Source: Bryobacteraceae bacterium (GTDB lineage: Bacteria > Acidobacteriota > Terriglobia > Bryobacterales > Bryobacteraceae). From it: a DNA stretch of 61,555 bases. Under the pieces are notes generated by a model, which was not told the origin of the DNA, made no database searches, and worked only from the letters and a program-made list of their open reading frames with translations. This document shows positions 60,933 through 61,555 of this stretch, piece by piece. Every line of letters begins with the position of its first letter. The first letter of the stretch is position 1. The stretch is from NCBI GenBank assembly GCA_025928545.1, contig JAICJH010000040.1, positions 1 through 61,555 on the forward strand. The letters run 5' to 3'. The translations under genes were made by a program, and so were the position numbers.

Positions 60933-61300
60933 CTGCGGCAATCGCCGCGCGTGAAAATGCTCACGCGACGTTTTCGAAGTTCAAAGTTGGCGCGGCTGTT
61001 CAGGACGTTACAGGCCGCATCCACACTGGCTGCAATGTTGAGAATGCCACCTACGGTCTGACTGTCTGCGCGGAGCGCGTGGCGATTTTCAAAGCGATTT
61101 CCGAAGGCGCGCGAAAGTTTACGCGGGTCGCCGTAGTTGCCGATACGGATAACCTCACACCGCCCTGCGGCGCGTGCCGGCAGATTCTCTGGGAGTTCTG
61201 TGGCGATGTGGAGATCGTGCTTTCTAATCTTCAGGGGAAGACCGAGACGATGAAGTTGGGCACCTTGTTTCCCCGAGCTTTCGACGCCTCGTTCCTGTAA
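60914..61300 (+). CDS. cdd: Cytidine deaminase
   Basis: A 128-residue zinc enzyme converting cytidine and deoxycytidine to uridine and deoxyuridine. It shows KFKVGAAVQDVTGRIHTGCN, VENATYGLTVCAERVA (Cys-Ala-Glu, the catalytic Glu and one Zn Cys) and PPCGACRQILWEF (two more Zn Cys). Length fits the tetrameric short form. It ends the salvage operon; its product feeds the pyrimidine phosphorylase. Confidence 0.95.
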   Translation: MQDALVAAAIAARENAHATFSKFKVGAAVQDVTGRIHTGCNVENATYGLTVCAERVAIFKAISEGARKFTRVAVVADTDNLTPPCGACRQILWEFCGDVEIVLSNLQGKTETMKLGTLFPRAFDASFL

Positions 61301-61314
61301 TCGTGAATTTCGGA

Positions 61315-61332
61315 GACCCCGGAAGCCGGGTC
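61315..61332 (+). terminator. Weak hairpin after the cytidine deaminase gene
   Basis: GACCCCGGAAGCCGGGTC can fold into a short imperfect hairpin 15 bases past the stop. The T-rich stretch (TTATTTT) lies 16 bases further, so intrinsic termination is doubtful. Confidence 0.3.
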
Positions 61333-61434
61333 ACAACGAAATAAAATTATTTTGACCTCCCCGTAGCTATCTGAAAACAACCAGATTGCTGAACTTCACC
61401 CGCCCAAACCACCAGCCAAAGCACCCCCGATTTC

Positions 61435-61454
61435 TTGACACCCTGTGCTACTTT
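61435..61454 (+). promoter_or_regulatory. TTGACAC-N6-CTACTTT element
   Basis: This near copy of the element at 28312-28330 has TTGACAC, six bases, then CTACTTT. It lies near the right window edge with no gene after it inside the window. The remaining sequence from 61333 to 61555 shows no convincing gene. Confidence 0.3.
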
Positions 61455-61555
61455 CCAGACAGGGAGTGGTTCTTCGCCGGCCGCTCCTGACAATATTTTC
61501 CCGGCCGGGAAGCGTCGATTGAGGTGAAACTGGACTTTCGGTTCCCATTCAGGGA

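Overview
The window is about 61.5 kb of high-GC bacterial DNA. It most likely comes from an Acidobacteriota genome of the Bryobacterales/Solibacter type. The pointers are a Solibacter-type TIGR03435 secreted protein (29035-29703), an acidobacterial VWFA-related protein of the TIGR03436 kind (55395-56471), a short STGPRTxEGK-motif protein (28355-29032), and dense coding with many 1-4 base start/stop overlaps. I see no tRNA, rRNA, CRISPR array, insertion sequence or prophage.

Layout. 1-7482: signal transduction. A truncated poly-HAMP hybrid histidine kinase is followed by a REC-PAS kinase and a stand-alone response regulator. 7741-13045: an ECF-like sigma factor, a mannose-1-phosphate guanylyltransferase, an NtrC-type sigma-54 activator, and small stress/envelope proteins (SYLF, CsbD, lmo0937-like, DUF1328-like). 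Five GG-N10-GC elements of sigma-54 type sit just upstream of genes here, so this looks like a local sigma-54 envelope-stress regulon. 13039-21894: a giant cyclic beta-1,2-glucan synthase. 21957-24176: a SecA-like ATPase without the usual C-terminal tail. 24797-26994: a two-gene AlbA_2/ParA-like module with an altered P-loop.

27106-33265: secreted lineage-specific proteins, then a sugar-acid module (YjhG-type dehydratase and two short-chain dehydrogenases around a divergent promoter region with 12-bp repeats). 33295-36901: a two-gene ABC exporter. 36909-39581: a secreted metallo-beta-lactamase-fold protein with a Gly/Arg tail and a PLP decarboxylase, divergently transcribed. 39574-46197: a five-gene minus-strand operon xdhC-mocA-asmA-like-dedA/rhodanese-ABC exporter. 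46228-54656: assorted single genes (M50-like protease, beta-barrel protein, alpha/beta hydrolase, FAH hydrolase, DUF1697, MetE-C-like, NTF2-like, enolase-superfamily protein, GNAT, thioesterase).

54692-61300: one plus-strand run with a MoaD-MoaE fusion, the VWFA protein, an Hfq-like protein, a frameshifted inositol monophosphatase, and a complete nucleoside-salvage set: pyrimidine-nucleoside phosphorylase, NupC-type transporter, purine-nucleoside phosphorylase and cytidine deaminase.

All function calls rest on recognisable motifs and length. No database search was possible. The strongest leads are the sigma-54 promoter cluster with its leader of overlapping hairpins (12504-12887), the AlbA_2/ParA pair, and the fungal-Nik1-like poly-HAMP kinase.
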